From positions 169,193-233,192 of the forward strand of contig JADJJK010000009.1 of NCBI GenBank assembly GCA_016706545.1: a stretch of DNA of 64,000 nt, given 5' to 3'. The notes under the pieces were generated by a model. It was not told where the DNA came from. It worked only from the letters and a program-made list of their open reading frames with translations, and did no database searches. The DNA is from Myxococcales bacterium. GTDB taxonomy: Bacteria; Myxococcota_A; Polyangia; Haliangiales; Haliangiaceae. Numbering within the stretch: the stretch's first letter is position 1; each line of letters begins with the position of its first letter. The position numbers and the translations under genes were made by a program. Below, in pieces: positions 1 to 9,632 of the stretch.

Positions 1-95
1 ACCGGCAGCGCGAGCCCCGCGGGTGCGAGGGTACACGCGGCCAGGGCGGCCAGCTCCACCGGCAGCAGCCAGCGCGGCGAGGTCTGCTCCACCAT
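1..95 (-). CDS. 5' end of a divergent gene, cut by the window edge
   Basis: Reading leftward from an ATG at 95, an open frame runs off the window after about 31 codons. The visible N-terminus is MVEQTSPRWLLPVELAALAA followed by more Ala/Leu-rich sequence, which looks like the first membrane segment of a membrane protein. The gene would be divergent from the response regulator at 319. No family can be assigned from so short a piece, and the call rests only on the open frame and its hydrophobic composition. Confidence 0.3.
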   Translation of the reverse strand, partial: MVEQTSPRWLLPVELAALAACTLAPAGLALP

Positions 96-159
96 CGCCT
101 GGCAGGGTAGCACCGGCGCTCGCGGCGGGGTGGGCCTGGCGCCGGTCGTCGTGCCGAGG

Positions 160-200
160 AGCGCCGCCGAAGCGCCGCCGAAGCGCCGCCGAAGCGCCGA
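160..200. repeat. 11-bp tandem repeat upstream of response regulator
   Basis: The unit AGCGCCGCCGA occurs three times exactly (160-170, 171-181, 182-192), followed by a partial fourth copy. It lies in the gap between two divergent genes, about 120 bp before the response-regulator start. The period is close to one DNA helical turn. Confidence 0.85.
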
Positions 201-318
201 GGATCGCCGACGGATACCAGATCTTGCCAGCGTCCAAGCGGCGCCCGGCGTGCGTCGCCAAGGCGCCGCTCGCCCTGTATACAGGGTGGCGGCGTCGTGC
301 TACCGCTTGAAGGCCGAC

Positions 319-1909
<1,591 letters not shown>

Positions 1910-1926
1910 GCCGCCCGAGGGTCGCG

Positions 1927-3534
1927 GTGCAGGCGCAGCCAGGTCAGCGGCTCCGGGGAGCCTGGCGCCAGGTGCGTGGTCTGGCGATGCGCCACGCCGC
2001 GGCGCTGACCGCGCTGCTCTTGCTCGGGCTGTTCGCGCGCTCGTTCTACCTGCGCTGGCAGATGCTGCTCGCGTCGCCGTATCCGCTCGGCGTGGATGGG
2101 TACTTCTATCCCATCCAGCTCCGCGCGCTCCTCGAGCAAGGGCAGCTCGCGTATCCGGCCTCGCCGCTGGCGTTCTGGTTGATGGCGCCGCTGGCCGCCG
2201 CCACCGATCCGATCACTGGCGCCAAGCTTGGGGCCGCGCTGGCGGGCGCCGCGGTGGTGTGGCCGGCCTACGCGCTGGGGGCGCGGCTGGGCCAGCGCCG
2301 CGTCGCCGGCCTGGCCGCGGCGGTGGTCGCGGTCTCGAGCACCGGCTCGCTGATGCTGACGGTGGACTTCGTGAAGAACAGCTTTGGCGTCTGCGCTGGG
2401 CTGGCCGCGCTGGCGGCGCTCCTGGCCGCGCTCGAGCGGCCCTCGTCGCGCTGGCGGCTGGCGCTGGCGGCGCTCGCCTTCGCCGCGGCGCTGGCCACCC
2501 ACAAGATGGCGGCGGGCCTGGTGCTGCTGGCCGGGCTGCCCGCGCTGATCGCGTGGGCCTGGCAGCGCGGCGGTCGTGCGCTGCGCGTTGGTGGCGCCGC
2601 GCTGGCGCTCGGCGTCGTCGGTCTGGTGGTCGCAGGCGCGCTGGCGCCCGCACGCTTCTTGTCGCTGGCGCAGCTCGACCTGCTGCGCGGGGTCGTCACC
2701 GGGACCTGGCGCTGGGATGCGCCGGCGCTGGTGGTGGGCACCTACCAGCTCCCGCTCGATGGCGAGGCGTGGAAGGCGGGGCTCGCCTGCGCGCTCGCCG
2801 CGGTGGCGCTGCTCGGGGCTTCCCGGTGGGGCGCGACGCGCGAGCCGCGGCCAAGGCCGGAGGTCACGGCGCTGACCTGGGCGCTGCTCGGGCTCGGCCT
2901 CTTGCTCGCGTGGCCCGCGCTCGCCGTCGAAGATCCGCAGGGCCTGGGCTTTCGGTTGCGCCTGGTGGCGTTTGTCCCGATGGCGGCGGCGGCGGCGGTG
3001 CTGGTGGGGCAGGGCGCCGCCCTGGGCCTGGCGCTTGGCGATCGGTGGGCGGCAAGCGCGGGGCAGGCGGCGGCGGGGGCTGTCCTCTTGGTTCTCTTGG
3101 TGCTGGGGCTTGGGCTCTGGGTGGCGCGCGCGCCCGCGCGGCTCACCCGCGGCGTGGTCTACGCCCACCCGGCGATGATCGCCGCGGTCCGCGGCCTGGC
3201 GTCGGCGGTCCCGCGGGGCGAGCTGGTGTTGGTCTCCGAGCGGCACCTGGCGTTCATGGTCACCTGGTACGCGCGCGTCGACACCGCGGTCCACCCGGCG
3301 CGGCCGCCGCGGCATCGCTGGCGGCTCATGCCGCTGGCGTTCATCGGTGAGCGAACGCCCATGGCGCGAGCGCTGGCGGCGGCGCGGCGAAATCCAGCGC
3401 TGCCGCCGCCGCGCGGGTTCCACGCCATGCACCGCGATGGCCTGGTGCTGGTGTCCGAGGACACCTGGCCCTGGATCCTCGAGCAGCTCCCGCCAGCGGC
3501 GCGGCGCTACTACGAGGAGTGGCGCTCGCTGTGA
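1927..3534 (+). CDS. Polytopic GT-C-type membrane protein, putative glycosyltransferase
   Basis: A 535-residue protein with roughly ten hydrophobic segments. After the first one (about 21-40) comes the loop SPYPLGVDGYFYPIQLRALL, whose acidic residue resembles the first-loop Asp of GT-C glycosyltransferases (oligosaccharyltransferase and dolichyl-mannosyltransferase types), which use lipid-linked sugars. The last 130 residues are soluble and would face the periplasm. The start is GTG 1927; ATG 1987 would begin just before the first membrane segment and is a fair alternative. The gene starts 17 bp after the response regulator stop. The sugar donor and acceptor cannot be told from sequence, and the glycosyltransferase call is an inference from topology and the loop motif. 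Confidence 0.55.
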   Translation: MQAQPGQRLRGAWRQVRGLAMRHAAALTALLLLGLFARSFYLRWQMLLASPYPLGVDGYFYPIQLRALLEQGQLAYPASPLAFWLMAPLAAATDPITGAKLGAALAGAAVVWPAYALGARLGQRRVAGLAAAVVAVSSTGSLMLTVDFVKNSFGVCAGLAALAALLAALERPSSRWRLALAALAFAAALATHKMAAGLVLLAGLPALIAWAWQRGGRALRVGGAALALGVVGLVVAGALAPARFLSLAQLDLLRGVVTGTWRWDAPALVVGTYQLPLDGEAWKAGLACALAAVALLGASRWGATREPRPRPEVTALTWALLGLGLLLAWPALAVEDPQGLGFRLRLVAFVPMAAAAAVLVGQGAALGLALGDRWAASAGQAAAGAVLLVLLVLGLGLWVARAPARLTRGVVYAHPAMIAAVRGLASAVPRGELVLVSERHLAFMVTWYARVDTAVHPARPPRHRWRLMPLAFIGERTPMARALAAARRNPALPPPRGFHAMHRDGLVLVSEDTWPWILEQLPPAARRYYEEWRSL

Positions 3535-3608
3535 CCGGCGATGGTTCGAAGATTCTGGTGCCGCCGCAGGCCCTCGGCGCGGCGTACGATCGAGCTGCTC
3601 AAGAAAAG

Positions 3609-3660
3609 GCCGCAGCCGGCGCGCTTGGGTTGGGGGAGACGCTTGCGCGCCGGCTGCGGC
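3609..3660 (-). terminator. Rho-independent terminator for the minus-strand lipoprotein gene
   Basis: A perfect 16-bp inverted repeat, GCCGCAGCCGGCGCGC at 3609-3624 and its complement at 3645-3660, has a 20-base loop. Read on the minus strand it is followed by CTTTTCTT, the usual U-rich tail. It lies between two convergent genes, so it would end the transcript of the lipoprotein gene at 3730-4383. The plus-strand side lacks a T-run. Confidence 0.8.
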
Positions 3661-3729
3661 GAAGAAGGGCTGGTCACACCGGCTCACTGAGGGGCAAGGA
3701 GCTCACCGGCTGCGGCCAGCGAGACGTGC

Positions 3730-4383
3730 TCACGGTTGCGCGTCGAAGTCGATGTCTCCGTCGCAGTCGTAGTCGATGCCCTCTGACACGTCGTCATCAT
3801 TGGCGTCGATCAACGGGTCGCACGAGAACGAGACGTCGGCCTCGCCGTCGCAGTCGGTGTCCATGCCCTCGGGGAGCTGGTCGCCGTTTCGATCGATCAA
3901 GGCGGGCAGGCAGATGTCCAGGTCGACGTCGGCGTCACCATCGCAGTCGAGGTCGATGCCCTCCGGGATGTCATCGTCGCCGGAGTCGACCAGCTCCGGC
4001 AGGCAGAGCGAGGGCAGGTCGAGATCGACGTCGGCGTCGCCATCGCAATCGAAGTCAATCGCCTCGGGCACGCCGTCCTCATCGGCGTCCACCAGCGGCT
4101 CGTCGCACCACGACATGTCGATGTGTCCATCGCAGTCGAGATCGAAGCCATTGGGGATGATGTCCGCGTCGCCCAGATCGATGAACGGGGCCGCGCACTC
4201 GAAACCAAAGCGCAGGTCCGCCTTCTGGTTGGAGTTGAGGTCCACGGCGTCGGTCTTGCCATTGCCGTTGGTGTCCATGAGCGAATAGCTCGTGGCCTTG
4301 GCGTGTTTGGGCGTTTCCTTCGACGAGCACGCGGCGAAGAGGGTGGAGGCAGCGAGCACAGAGGCGAGGGTTAAGAACTTCAT
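3730..4383 (-). CDS. Lipoprotein with tandem DxDCDGDxD calcium-type repeats
   Basis: A 217-residue protein. The signal peptide ends in LFAAC with lipobox Cys19, so it is predicted to be lipid-anchored. The rest is about five repeats of roughly 33-36 residues, each built on a pattern like (I/V)PEGIDxDCDGDADVD, with runs of Asp spaced as in thrombospondin type-3 or EF-hand-like calcium loops. Each repeat also carries Cys residues that could pair. Such proteins are common in myxobacterial envelopes; the binding partner is unknown. The gene stands alone and is followed by the terminator at 3609-3660. Confidence 0.8.
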   Translation of the reverse strand: MKFLTLASVLAASTLFAACSSKETPKHAKATSYSLMDTNGNGKTDAVDLNSNQKADLRFGFECAAPFIDLGDADIIPNGFDLDCDGHIDMSWCDEPLVDADEDGVPEAIDFDCDGDADVDLDLPSLCLPELVDSGDDDIPEGIDLDCDGDADVDLDICLPALIDRNGDQLPEGMDTDCDGEADVSFSCDPLIDANDDDVSEGIDYDCDGDIDFDAQP

Positions 4384-4556
4384 GACTCAAGCAATACAGC
4401 ACTCGGGGTCAAGCTCCGACAGCAGGCCGACATCAGGCCAGCGGTGTGCTGTTGGGCATGCAGCGCCTGCCAGGTCAGCCGCGAGTCGTAGATCCCAGCC
4501 GCGGTTTCAGGTTCGCGGCTACGGCCAGGAAAGTTCCTCGCTCGCTAGCTGCTCCG

Positions 4557-5564
4557 TCAGGGCAACGTGCCGCTGAGCATCAGGCCAAGTCCGCCTTCGC
4601 GTCCGGCGGGCACGAGCGGCAGCACCGCGGTGCGCGGCGCCGAGCCCTTGGGGCGAGTGAACCAGACCACGCCCGCTGCCACCGCGAACACCCCGGCGGT
4701 CGCGAACGAGACGTTGGCGATGGTGCTGCGTGAGCTGACCTTGTCGCGCAGGTCCTTGGCGTCGTCATAGAACAGCGTGCGGTTCTCGAGCCCCTCCGTC
4801 AGATCATCGGACGCCGAGCTGGCGGACATGCCCGCGCCGATGCCGACGGCGAGCGCCACGCCCGAGGGGATCGCCCACACCCACCAGGTCCGCATCAGGC
4901 CAGGCCCCGACGGGCCCACGGAGGGCGGGGCGTCGGTGACGGTCACCGACGCCAGCGCGTCCACCGGCGTGGCCAGCACCACGAGCTGGTTTCTGCGGTC
5001 GTCCAGCAGCACCAGCTCGCCCGCGCTCGCCTCGCCTGGCGCGGGCAAGATCGCGCGTCGGTCTGCGTCGAACTGGGAGGGCTCCGCGCTGCCGGTGGCC
5101 AGGGCCACTGCGTCCACCATCTTCAGCGGATCGGACTCCACCACCACCTCGACCTCGCCGCTGGGCAGGCGTCGGGCGCGCGCGCGCACCGCGCCGTGGG
5201 CATCGACATAGGCGACGGCGGCGTTGAACGGCTGCTTGAACTTGGGCGCCAGCCCTTCTTCCAGCTTGGCCTCTGGATGGATGGACAAGAGCCGGCGGTA
5301 GAACTGCTCGGCGAGCTCGGTCTGCCCCATCACCACCGCGGTGGAGGCGGCGAGGGTGTAGATCTCGAGCACCGCTTGCCGCGGCTGGCCGCCCTCGCGC
5401 AGCGCGTCGGCCAAAAGCTCCTGCGCTTGGTCATAGCGCACCTTCTCGACCGCGGCGCGCGCTTGGGCGAGCTTCTTGGATTGCGCGTGGGCAGGCGCGG
5501 CTGCCAGCGCCAGGGAGGCGAGCGAGGCCAGGCAGGCCAGGGCGATGCGACGGACCGTTACCAT
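4557..5564 (-). CDS. Exported TPR-like protein of a kinase operon
   Basis: A 335-residue protein with a cleavable signal peptide (about 1-27, ending AHA-Q). Residues about 30-110 resemble TPR-type helices (KLAQARAAVEKVRYDQAQEL and following). A beta-rich middle part follows (RARRLPSGEVEVVVESD). Two hydrophobic segments near the C-terminus (about 225-245 and 285-305) suggest membrane anchoring. Its ATG lies inside the last codons of the upstream kinase gene (7-bp overlap), so the two are very likely translated together. Myxobacterial kinases are often followed by such PEGA/TPR envelope proteins. Function unknown. Confidence 0.75.
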   Translation of the reverse strand: MVTVRRIALACLASLASLALAAAPAHAQSKKLAQARAAVEKVRYDQAQELLADALREGGQPRQAVLEIYTLAASTAVVMGQTELAEQFYRRLLSIHPEAKLEEGLAPKFKQPFNAAVAYVDAHGAVRARARRLPSGEVEVVVESDPLKMVDAVALATGSAEPSQFDADRRAILPAPGEASAGELVLLDDRRNQLVVLATPVDALASVTVTDAPPSVGPSGPGLMRTWWVWAIPSGVALAVGIGAGMSASSASDDLTEGLENRTLFYDDAKDLRDKVSSRSTIANVSFATAGVFAVAAGVVWFTRPKGSAPRTAVLPLVPAGREGGLGLMLSGTLP

Positions 5565-7348
5565 TTGAGTTGCCCCGAGGATACTTCTTTCCCATCCGAG
5601 ATCGTGATGGAGAACGTCTTGGTTGTGCCATCGGCACGAACCGCGCGCACCTGATGCTGGCCCGCGGTCAGCGGGATGCGAAACAGCGGGGTCTCGCCGC
5701 GCGCCTTGCCGTCGATGAAGATCGCGGCGTACGGGCGGGAGTCCACGCTGTAGTAGCCAAGCTGCGCTGGCGCTTCACGGTCCGTGGCGCCGCCGCCTTT
5801 GGCGTCAGGTGGCGGCTGCGCAGGGGGCGCCTTCGCCAGCGCTTCGGTCGCTTTGGTCGTCACGTTGGTTACCGCTTCGGTGCGCGCCCGCCGAGTCGAC
5901 CGACGACCCTTGCGCGGATCGGACGCCGTCGTCTCGGCCACGCTCGGCGTGACGGCCACGCTCGGCGTGACGGCCACGCTCGGCGCAGCGTCTCCGCTGG
6001 GCGCAGGCACGTCGTCGGCCGAGGGTGTCGCGGCCGGTTGCAGCGCCGGTTGCAGCGCCGCCGGCTCTGCCGCAGCGGCGCTCGGGTCGCCGGGCTCGGC
6101 CGCGCGCGTGGGGGCCGCGGCCTGGCGCGCGGCCACGGGGGCTGGCGCCGTGCGCAAGAGGGTCACGGCGATCGCGGCGATCGCGGCGGCCACCGCCACC
6201 GCGCCGAGCAAGACCACTGGCCAGATCCGGCGCGGTCGCCTCGGGGGAGCCTTCTGCACGGACTCTTCGCGCAGCATGATGCTCGGCATCAGCCCGGAGT
6301 GCAGCGTCTCGGCGGCGCCGGGATCTTCTGCCTCGGTGACCGCCGCGCGCTCGGCGGTGGGCAGGTCCAGGTGGTGCAGCGCGCTGTCGACGATGGTGGT
6401 GTTCTCCGCCAGGCGCTCGGCGCACAAGGTGCGGACCGCCTCGGCGATGGTGGTGGCGTCGTAGGGCGCTGGCCGCGCCACGCGGCGCAGATCTTGACCG
6501 AGCGCCAGGATCGTCTGATAGCGCTGCTCCGGATCCCGCTCCAGGGCGCGGCGCACGACCTCGTCGACCTCGGCCGGCAGATCGGGCCGGAGCTGGGAGA
6601 GCCTCGGGATCGGGTCCTCGGTGATCGCCTTCCAGATCAAGTAGTCGCTGGGCCGCGAGAACAGCCGGGTGCCGGTGAGCGTCTCCCACAGCACCACGCC
6701 CATCGCGAACACGTCGGTGCGCGCGTCCACGCGCTGGCCCTGGATCTGCTCCGGAGCCATGTACGGCAGCTTGCCCTTGATCATTCCGGACTGCGAGAAT
6801 CGGTCGGCGGTGGAGATCTTGGCCACTCCGAAATCGAGCACCTTGCACACGCCATCCGTGGTGACAAACAGGTTCTGCGGTGACACATCTCGATGGACCA
6901 CCGGCGTCGGCTTGCCCATCCGGTCGCGGAGCTGGTGCGCGTAGTGCAATCCATCACAGGCCTGGCCCAGCAGGCCAGCCACCAGGGGCAGCTCATACGC
7001 GGTGCCGCGCGGCAGCACGCGCAGCAGCTCCTCGAGCGAGACGCCGCTTAGGTACTCCATCGCCAGAAACAGGCAGCCTTCTTCTTCTCCCAGCTCGTGG
7101 ACCTGACAGATGTTGGGGTGCGACAGGTTCGCCACCACCCGGCCTTCGTTGATGAACAGCTCGATGAAGCGCTTGTCGTGGGACAGGTGCGAGTGCATCC
7201 GCTTGATCACCACGAGCTTGGCGAAGCCCGCAGCGCCGCGGAGCCGGCCCAGGAACACCTCGGCCATGCCGCCCTGGCCGATCGGCGCCAGGAGCTGATA
7301 GCGACCCAGCGTGTCGCCCAGGATCTTGAGTCGTGCTGGTTCCGCCAC
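5558..7348 (-). CDS. Transmembrane Ser/Thr protein kinase with C-terminal PEGA-like domain
   Basis: From GTG 7348 the protein has 596 residues. The eukaryote-like kinase domain (about 15-290) shows the glycine loop GQGGMAEV, catalytic Lys49 in VVIKR, HRDVSPQN in the catalytic loop, DFGVAK and the APE motif MAPEQ. A Pro/Arg-rich stretch leads to one membrane helix (about 375-400), then a low-complexity Ala/Pro linker that contains the near-perfect repeats SVAVTP, and a C-terminal PEGA-like beta domain (FIDGKARGETPLFRIPLTAG), which is a usual extracytoplasmic module. The open frame extends to a GTG at 7471, but the extra 41 residues are Arg-rich and unlike the family, so 7348 is preferred. It is the middle gene of an FHA-kinase-TPR operon. 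Confidence 0.9.
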   Translation of the reverse strand: MAEPARLKILGDTLGRYQLLAPIGQGGMAEVFLGRLRGAAGFAKLVVIKRMHSHLSHDKRFIELFINEGRVVANLSHPNICQVHELGEEEGCLFLAMEYLSGVSLEELLRVLPRGTAYELPLVAGLLGQACDGLHYAHQLRDRMGKPTPVVHRDVSPQNLFVTTDGVCKVLDFGVAKISTADRFSQSGMIKGKLPYMAPEQIQGQRVDARTDVFAMGVVLWETLTGTRLFSRPSDYLIWKAITEDPIPRLSQLRPDLPAEVDEVVRRALERDPEQRYQTILALGQDLRRVARPAPYDATTIAEAVRTLCAERLAENTTIVDSALHHLDLPTAERAAVTEAEDPGAAETLHSGLMPSIMLREESVQKAPPRRPRRIWPVVLLGAVAVAAAIAAIAVTLLRTAPAPVAARQAAAPTRAAEPGDPSAAAAEPAALQPALQPAATPSADDVPAPSGDAAPSVAVTPSVAVTPSVAETTASDPRKGRRSTRRARTEAVTNVTTKATEALAKAPPAQPPPDAKGGGATDREAPAQLGYYSVDSRPYAAIFIDGKARGETPLFRIPLTAGQHQVRAVRADGTTKTFSITISDGKEVSSGQLKW

Positions 7349-7481
7349 GGTGGGATAGTACCGCACCAGGAGGGGGCTTGCCGGCTGTTGTCCAGGTGGG
7401 GGCTCGAATCCGCGTCCCCGTTTGCGCGAGCGTCGCCGCGCCCCGCCGCGATGAGTCGCGACGAGGCGCACCTCGAAGATC

Positions 7482-8474
7482 CTATGTCTGGACGCGGACC
7501 TCGGCCTCGGGTGCCAGCGTCAGCCGGGTGGCGCCGCCGCCTTGCGAGCGCTCGATGAGCCGGTTGCCCGCGAGGCCGGCCTCGATCAGGTCCTTGCGAC
7601 ACCGGCTGATCAGCATGTTGATCTCCGGCCGGGTCACCGCCGGGTTGCGCGGCCACACGATGGCGCGCACGACGTCATCGGGGATGAACGCCCCGGGCAG
7701 GTAGCCTTCGGGCGGCTGGAGCAGGGCGATCATCAGATCGAGCCGTCGATCCGCCAGGTACACCGCGCGGTCGCCATCGGCCAGGGTGAACACCACCCGG
7801 CCGCCGCGGGCCAGCATCTCGATGAGCACCTTGGACGGCAAGACCCCGGCGGCGCCGAGCGCGGTGGTCGCGCTATCGGAGCCCTCGGCCTCGAGCGTCA
7901 GCGTCTCCTTGCGGTACCCGAGCTGGTCGCCGACGGCGAGCAGCTCCATCGTCCCCGCCTCCACCGGCTCGCCGTTGCGCGTCACCTTGCCATCGGCGGA
8001 CTCCAGGTACACGTCGCCCTGGGCCAGGTGCAGCCGCAGCGCGCTCGGCGGCCAGCGCTTGACGATCAGGTCATCGGCCTTGTCGCCGCCGAGCACGAAC
8101 GGGCTGTGGACCAGGCCAAAGCTGCTGCCGCTGCCTAGCCGGACGCGATACATGCCCTTGGCGGAGGCGCTGGGGCGCTGCACCTCCAGCTCGACCTGCA
8201 GCGCCACGCCGGGAAAGGCGATACGGTCGCCGTGCGCCAGCTCCTGGACCTTCTCGCACTTCTTGCCGTTTATCTCCAGCGCCGTGCGCCCGAGCGCCAC
8301 CGCCACTGCGCCGTCTCCGGTGAGCTGGATCAGGGCGTGGCGTCGGCTGACGCTGGGATCGGCGATCACGATGTCGCAGTCGCCCTGCCGCCCGATCAAG
8401 AGCCCGGCCACGCCGACGCGGCGCGACACGCCATCTGCCGTGACCACGATACAGCGAATGCGCGGAGCCTCCAT
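7482..8474 (-). CDS. FHA-domain protein with C-terminal winged-helix-like region
   Basis: A 330-residue protein from ATG 8474; GTG 8486 would add four residues. The FHA domain (about 5-95) has the phosphothreonine-binding pattern GRQGDCDIVI...SVSRRHA. A second FHA-like or beta-rich segment follows (about 105-195). The C-terminus (about 215-320) resembles a winged helix of the OmpR/transcriptional-regulator type (VTRPEINMLISRCRKDL). FHA domains bind phosphothreonine, and the next gene encodes a Ser/Thr kinase, so this protein is a likely partner or substrate reader for it. It may also bind DNA. It is the first gene of the operon. Confidence 0.8.
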   Translation of the reverse strand: MEAPRIRCIVVTADGVSRRVGVAGLLIGRQGDCDIVIADPSVSRRHALIQLTGDGAVAVALGRTALEINGKKCEKVQELAHGDRIAFPGVALQVELEVQRPSASAKGMYRVRLGSGSSFGLVHSPFVLGGDKADDLIVKRWPPSALRLHLAQGDVYLESADGKVTRNGEPVEAGTMELLAVGDQLGYRKETLTLEAEGSDSATTALGAAGVLPSKVLIEMLARGGRVVFTLADGDRAVYLADRRLDLMIALLQPPEGYLPGAFIPDDVVRAIVWPRNPAVTRPEINMLISRCRKDLIEAGLAGNRLIERSQGGGATRLTLAPEAEVRVQT

Positions 8475-8508
8475 GACCGGGGCCACTGTAGCAGGAGCTC
8501 GGCGCTGG

Positions 8509-8527
8509 ATGGGCCGACGTGGCCCAT
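8509..8527. promoter_or_regulatory. Palindrome between divergent FHA and lipoprotein genes
   Basis: ATGGGCC at 8509-8515 and GGCCCAT at 8521-8527 form a 7-bp inverted repeat around five bases. It lies in the 69-bp gap between two divergent genes, where an operator would control both. No known regulator is assigned. Confidence 0.35.
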
Positions 8528-8543
8528 GCTAGCGTAGCCCATC

Positions 8544-9020
8544 GTGTCCAAGATCGTCGCCTGCTGGCTCGTCGCGTTGTCGTGGGCCGCCTGTTCGTAT
8601 GGCTCCCCGAGCTTCGATGGCGTGGAGTTTCACTGTGACGCACGCCACGGTTGCCCACCGGGGCAGAAGTGCTCCGATGGCCTGTGCGGTAGCCCTGATC
8701 TTGGTCTGGTAGGGGTGGTCTGTGGCGAGACGTTTTGCAGCGCGCCATCGCTGTGCTGCGACGACTTCATCAACCCGCCGCGCTGCGTGCAGCCCGGCAT
8801 CTCGTGCGCCCAGCTCCTCGAGTGCGACGGCAAGGAAGACTGCGAGGGCAACGAGACCTGCTGCGCCAGCGGCAACGACACCGAGTGCGTCGCGACCTGC
8901 AGCGCCAACCGCACGGTGTGCAGCCTCGCCGAGGGCCAGTGTCCTTCCGGAGAGGCCCCCAACTGCTGTCGGGTGACCTCCAGCATGTACAAGGAGTGCT
9001 CGGCGTCGCCGTGCCGGTAG
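8544..9020 (+). CDS. Cys-rich secreted lipoprotein
   Basis: A 158-residue protein that starts with GTG. Its signal peptide ends in LSWAAC, a lipobox. The mature part is Cys-rich (about 24 Cys, many as CC or CxxxC pairs, such as CCDDF, ETCCASG, PNCC), which points to a small disulphide-bonded surface protein. N-terminal motifs such as GCPPGQKCSDGLCG resemble the EGF-like Cys patterns common in myxobacterial lipoproteins. No enzyme motif is seen. Confidence 0.75.
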   Translation: MSKIVACWLVALSWAACSYGSPSFDGVEFHCDARHGCPPGQKCSDGLCGSPDLGLVGVVCGETFCSAPSLCCDDFINPPRCVQPGISCAQLLECDGKEDCEGNETCCASGNDTECVATCSANRTVCSLAEGQCPSGEAPNCCRVTSSMYKECSASPCR

Positions 9021-9121
9021 CTGATTGCGCGCGCCGATGTGGCTCGCTGCGTCAAACTTCGACGGTCCGCGCGGGCAGCGGACCCGGTGGAGCCGGAGGC
9101 CGAAAAAAAATCGAGGCGACC

Positions 9122-9148
9122 TGTCGATCTGAAGCCAGCTCGTTCGAC
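9122..9148 (+). promoter_or_regulatory. Candidate ECF42-type promoter
   Basis: TGTCGA at 9122-9127 and CGAC at 9145-9148 are separated by 17 bases, about 115 bp before the DGPF gene. ECF42 sigma factors are reported to recognise a TGTCGA -35 element with a short CG-containing -10 element upstream of their DGPF partner genes. The match of the -35 box and its place before this gene pair are seen directly; activity is inferred. Confidence 0.45.
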
Positions 9149-9262
9149 CGGCTATCAAACAGGTCGAGATTCGACGGGATCCATCGGGCCCAGGCTGGCG
9201 TCGGGTACCGAAGGACTCCAGGATCTGCGAACCACAACGGCCCACCGGGCAAGGACACCGCG

Positions 9263-9616
9263 ATGCAATATCTGCTCTTGATCTACGACAACGAGAAGCT
9301 CTGGGACGACATGGAGGAGGCCGAGCGCGGCAAGCTGTTTGGCGAGTACTCGCAGTTTAGCCAGGACATCAAGAAGTCCGGCCACATGGTCGCGGGGGAC
9401 GCGCTGCAGCCGGTGCATACCGCGACCACGGTGCGAGTCCGCGACGGCAAGGTCACCAAGACCGATGGGCCCTTCGCGGAGACCCGCGAGCAGCTCGGCG
9501 GGTACTACCTGGTGGAGGCCAAGGATCTGGACGAGGCCTGCGCCATCGCCGCCAGGATCCCCTCTGCGCGCATCGGCTCGATCGAGATACGGCCAGTCCT
9601 GGTCTTCCCGAGCTGA
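9263..9616 (+). CDS. DGPF/YCII-domain protein, partner of ECF42 sigma factor
   Basis: A 117-residue protein of the YCII/DGPF family. It starts MQYLLLIYDNEKLW and has the name-giving motif as TDGPFAETREQLGGYYLVEA (about 72-91). These small alpha/beta ferredoxin-like proteins are typically encoded just before an ECF42 sigma factor, which controls their expression. Here the sigma gene follows after 16 bp. The biochemical role of the family is not established. Confidence 0.92.
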   Translation: MQYLLLIYDNEKLWDDMEEAERGKLFGEYSQFSQDIKKSGHMVAGDALQPVHTATTVRVRDGKVTKTDGPFAETREQLGGYYLVEAKDLDEACAIAARIPSARIGSIEIRPVLVFPS

Positions 9617-9632
9617 GGCGAGGCGTTGACGG

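Noticed and set aside
4497..4520. Stem-loop AGCCGCG/CGCGGCT behind the TPR gene as a terminator
   Set aside because: Only 7 bp of stem, no T-run on the minus strand; it may be chance in GC-rich DNA.
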